Shown piece after piece: positions 13,858 through 14,587 of a stretch of DNA of 14,587 nucleotides; the stretch's first letter is position 1; each line of letters starts with the position of its first letter. The notes under the pieces are model-generated. The model searched no databases. It worked only from the letters and a program-made list of their open reading frames with translations, and was not told the DNA's origin. Source of the DNA: Bryobacteraceae bacterium (GTDB taxonomy: Bacteria; Acidobacteriota; Terriglobia; Bryobacterales; Bryobacteraceae); contig JARKOC010000162.1 of the NCBI GenBank assembly GCA_029975915.1, positions 1 to 14,587 on the forward strand. Reading direction: 5' to 3'. A program made the translations under genes and the position numbers.

Positions 13858-14587
13858 TCAGACCTTGAACTGGCTGACGATGCGGTCCAGTTCCTTGGCC
13901 TGCTCGGCCAACCCGTCGGCCGCCTTGGTCGTCTCCCGCGCGCCGGAAGACGATCTGGCGACGACCTCGGTGATCTGGAGCATGTTGTTGCTGATTTCGG
14001 TGGTGACTGTTGTCTGTTCCTCGGTGGCCTTGGCGACCTGATTGATCTGCTGCGTCACCTGATCGATCTGTTCCAGGATGCGTGCCAAGGCGCTGCCGGA
14101 TTCGGCGGCCTTTTCGCTGCCTCGGGCAACTTCACCGACGCCCATCTCCATGGCCGCGACCGCGCCCTTGGTCTCGTTCTGTATGGTGCGGATCATCTCG
14201 CTGATCTCGGTCGTCGCTTTCCGGGTGCGTTCAGCCAGCTTGCGCACCTCGTCTGCGACCACTGCGAATTCCCGGCCCTGTTCGCCAGCGCGGGCGGCCT
14301 CGATGGCGGCGTTGAGCGCGAGGAGGTTGGTCTGGTCGGCGATCTCCTGAATGGTTCCGGCGATCACGCCGATCTGCTCGGAACTGTTGCCCAGGCTTTC
14401 AACGGTGATCGCCGTTTCCTTGACCCGCGTGGCGATGCCGTTCATGACAGCGATCGTTTCATCCACGATCCGGGCACCCGATGCCGCCGCTTCGCTGGCC
14501 AGGTGCGAACCCTCCACGGCCAGGCCGCACCTGCGGGCGATGTCGCCGGAAGAGGCCGACATCTCTTCGCCGGCAGTCGCCACCTTT
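13858..14587 (-). CDS. Methyl-accepting chemotaxis protein, C-terminal signalling domain (5' part off the window)
   Basis: The visible 242 residues run from the right edge to the stop at 13858 and have no true start; the frame is open through the edge, and the GTG near 14583 is an internal Val codon. This is the cytoplasmic coiled-coil signalling domain that binds CheW and CheA and tunes flagellar rotation or a related chemosensory output. The conserved hairpin tip is present: [20 protein letters not shown] and [20 protein letters not shown] (about residues 80-120 of the visible part). Helical methylation-type stretches rich in Glu, Gln and Ala flank it. The end VSQFKV has no CheR-binding pentapeptide. 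The ligand-binding and HAMP parts would lie beyond the right edge. Confidence 0.96.
   Translation of the reverse strand, partial: KVATAGEEMSASSGDIARRCGLAVEGSHLASEAAASGARIVDETIAVMNGIATRVKETAITVESLGNSSEQIGVIAGTIQEIADQTNLLALNAAIEAARAGEQGREFAVVADEVRKLAERTRKATTEISEMIRTIQNETKGAVAAMEMGVGEVARGSEKAAESGSALARILEQIDQVTQQINQVAKATEEQTTVTTEISNNMLQITEVVARSSSGARETTKAADGLAEQAKELDRIVSQFKV

Overview
The window comes from a GC-rich bacterial chromosome with tightly packed genes. The gene types (single-domain bacteriohemerythrin, DcaP-type porin, DUF3330 and DUF3014 proteins, FHA-EAL protein, methyl-accepting chemotaxis protein) suggest a free-living, motile betaproteobacterium, possibly of the Rhodocyclales. The lineage is an inference from gene content and base composition, not from a marker gene. 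There is no IS element, phage gene, CRISPR array or toxin-antitoxin pair, and nothing that looks like a complete novel defence or biosynthetic system.

Layout. At the left edge is the 5' part of queA (leftward), divergent from a tRNA-Leu(CAA) gene with a good sigma-70-type promoter. Next come a bacteriohemerythrin gene behind a perfect CRP-type operator and a -10 box in class II geometry, a small convergent DUF3330 zinc-binding protein, an unrecognised very acidic protein, and a leftward MarC-family membrane protein converging on it. A leftward NnrU/isoprenylcysteine-methyltransferase-like membrane protein is divergent from an EamA-family transporter.

The centre (about 4.7-8.6 kb) is a leftward cluster that reads as one transport operon: periplasmic amino-acid-binding protein, inner-membrane permease, ATPase, then a DcaP-like outer-membrane porin, closed by a clear intrinsic terminator. 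Together these could carry a polar amino acid or related small anion across both membranes. A leftward DUF3014 protein lies upstream, separated from the cluster by a 381-bp region with one clear and one possible terminator.

The right part holds pepD (aminoacyl-histidine dipeptidase, rightward), whose 3' end overlaps by 35 bp the 3' end of a leftward FHA-EAL protein that starts with TTG. A rightward MFS transporter follows, converging on the C-terminal half of a methyl-accepting chemotaxis protein cut by the window edge.

The most useful leads are regulatory (the CRP site at the hemerythrin gene, inverted repeats at the tRNA-Leu and marC upstream regions, the terminator in front of the transport operon) and contextual (porin linked to an ABC importer, the uncharacterised acidic protein, the FHA-EAL fusion).
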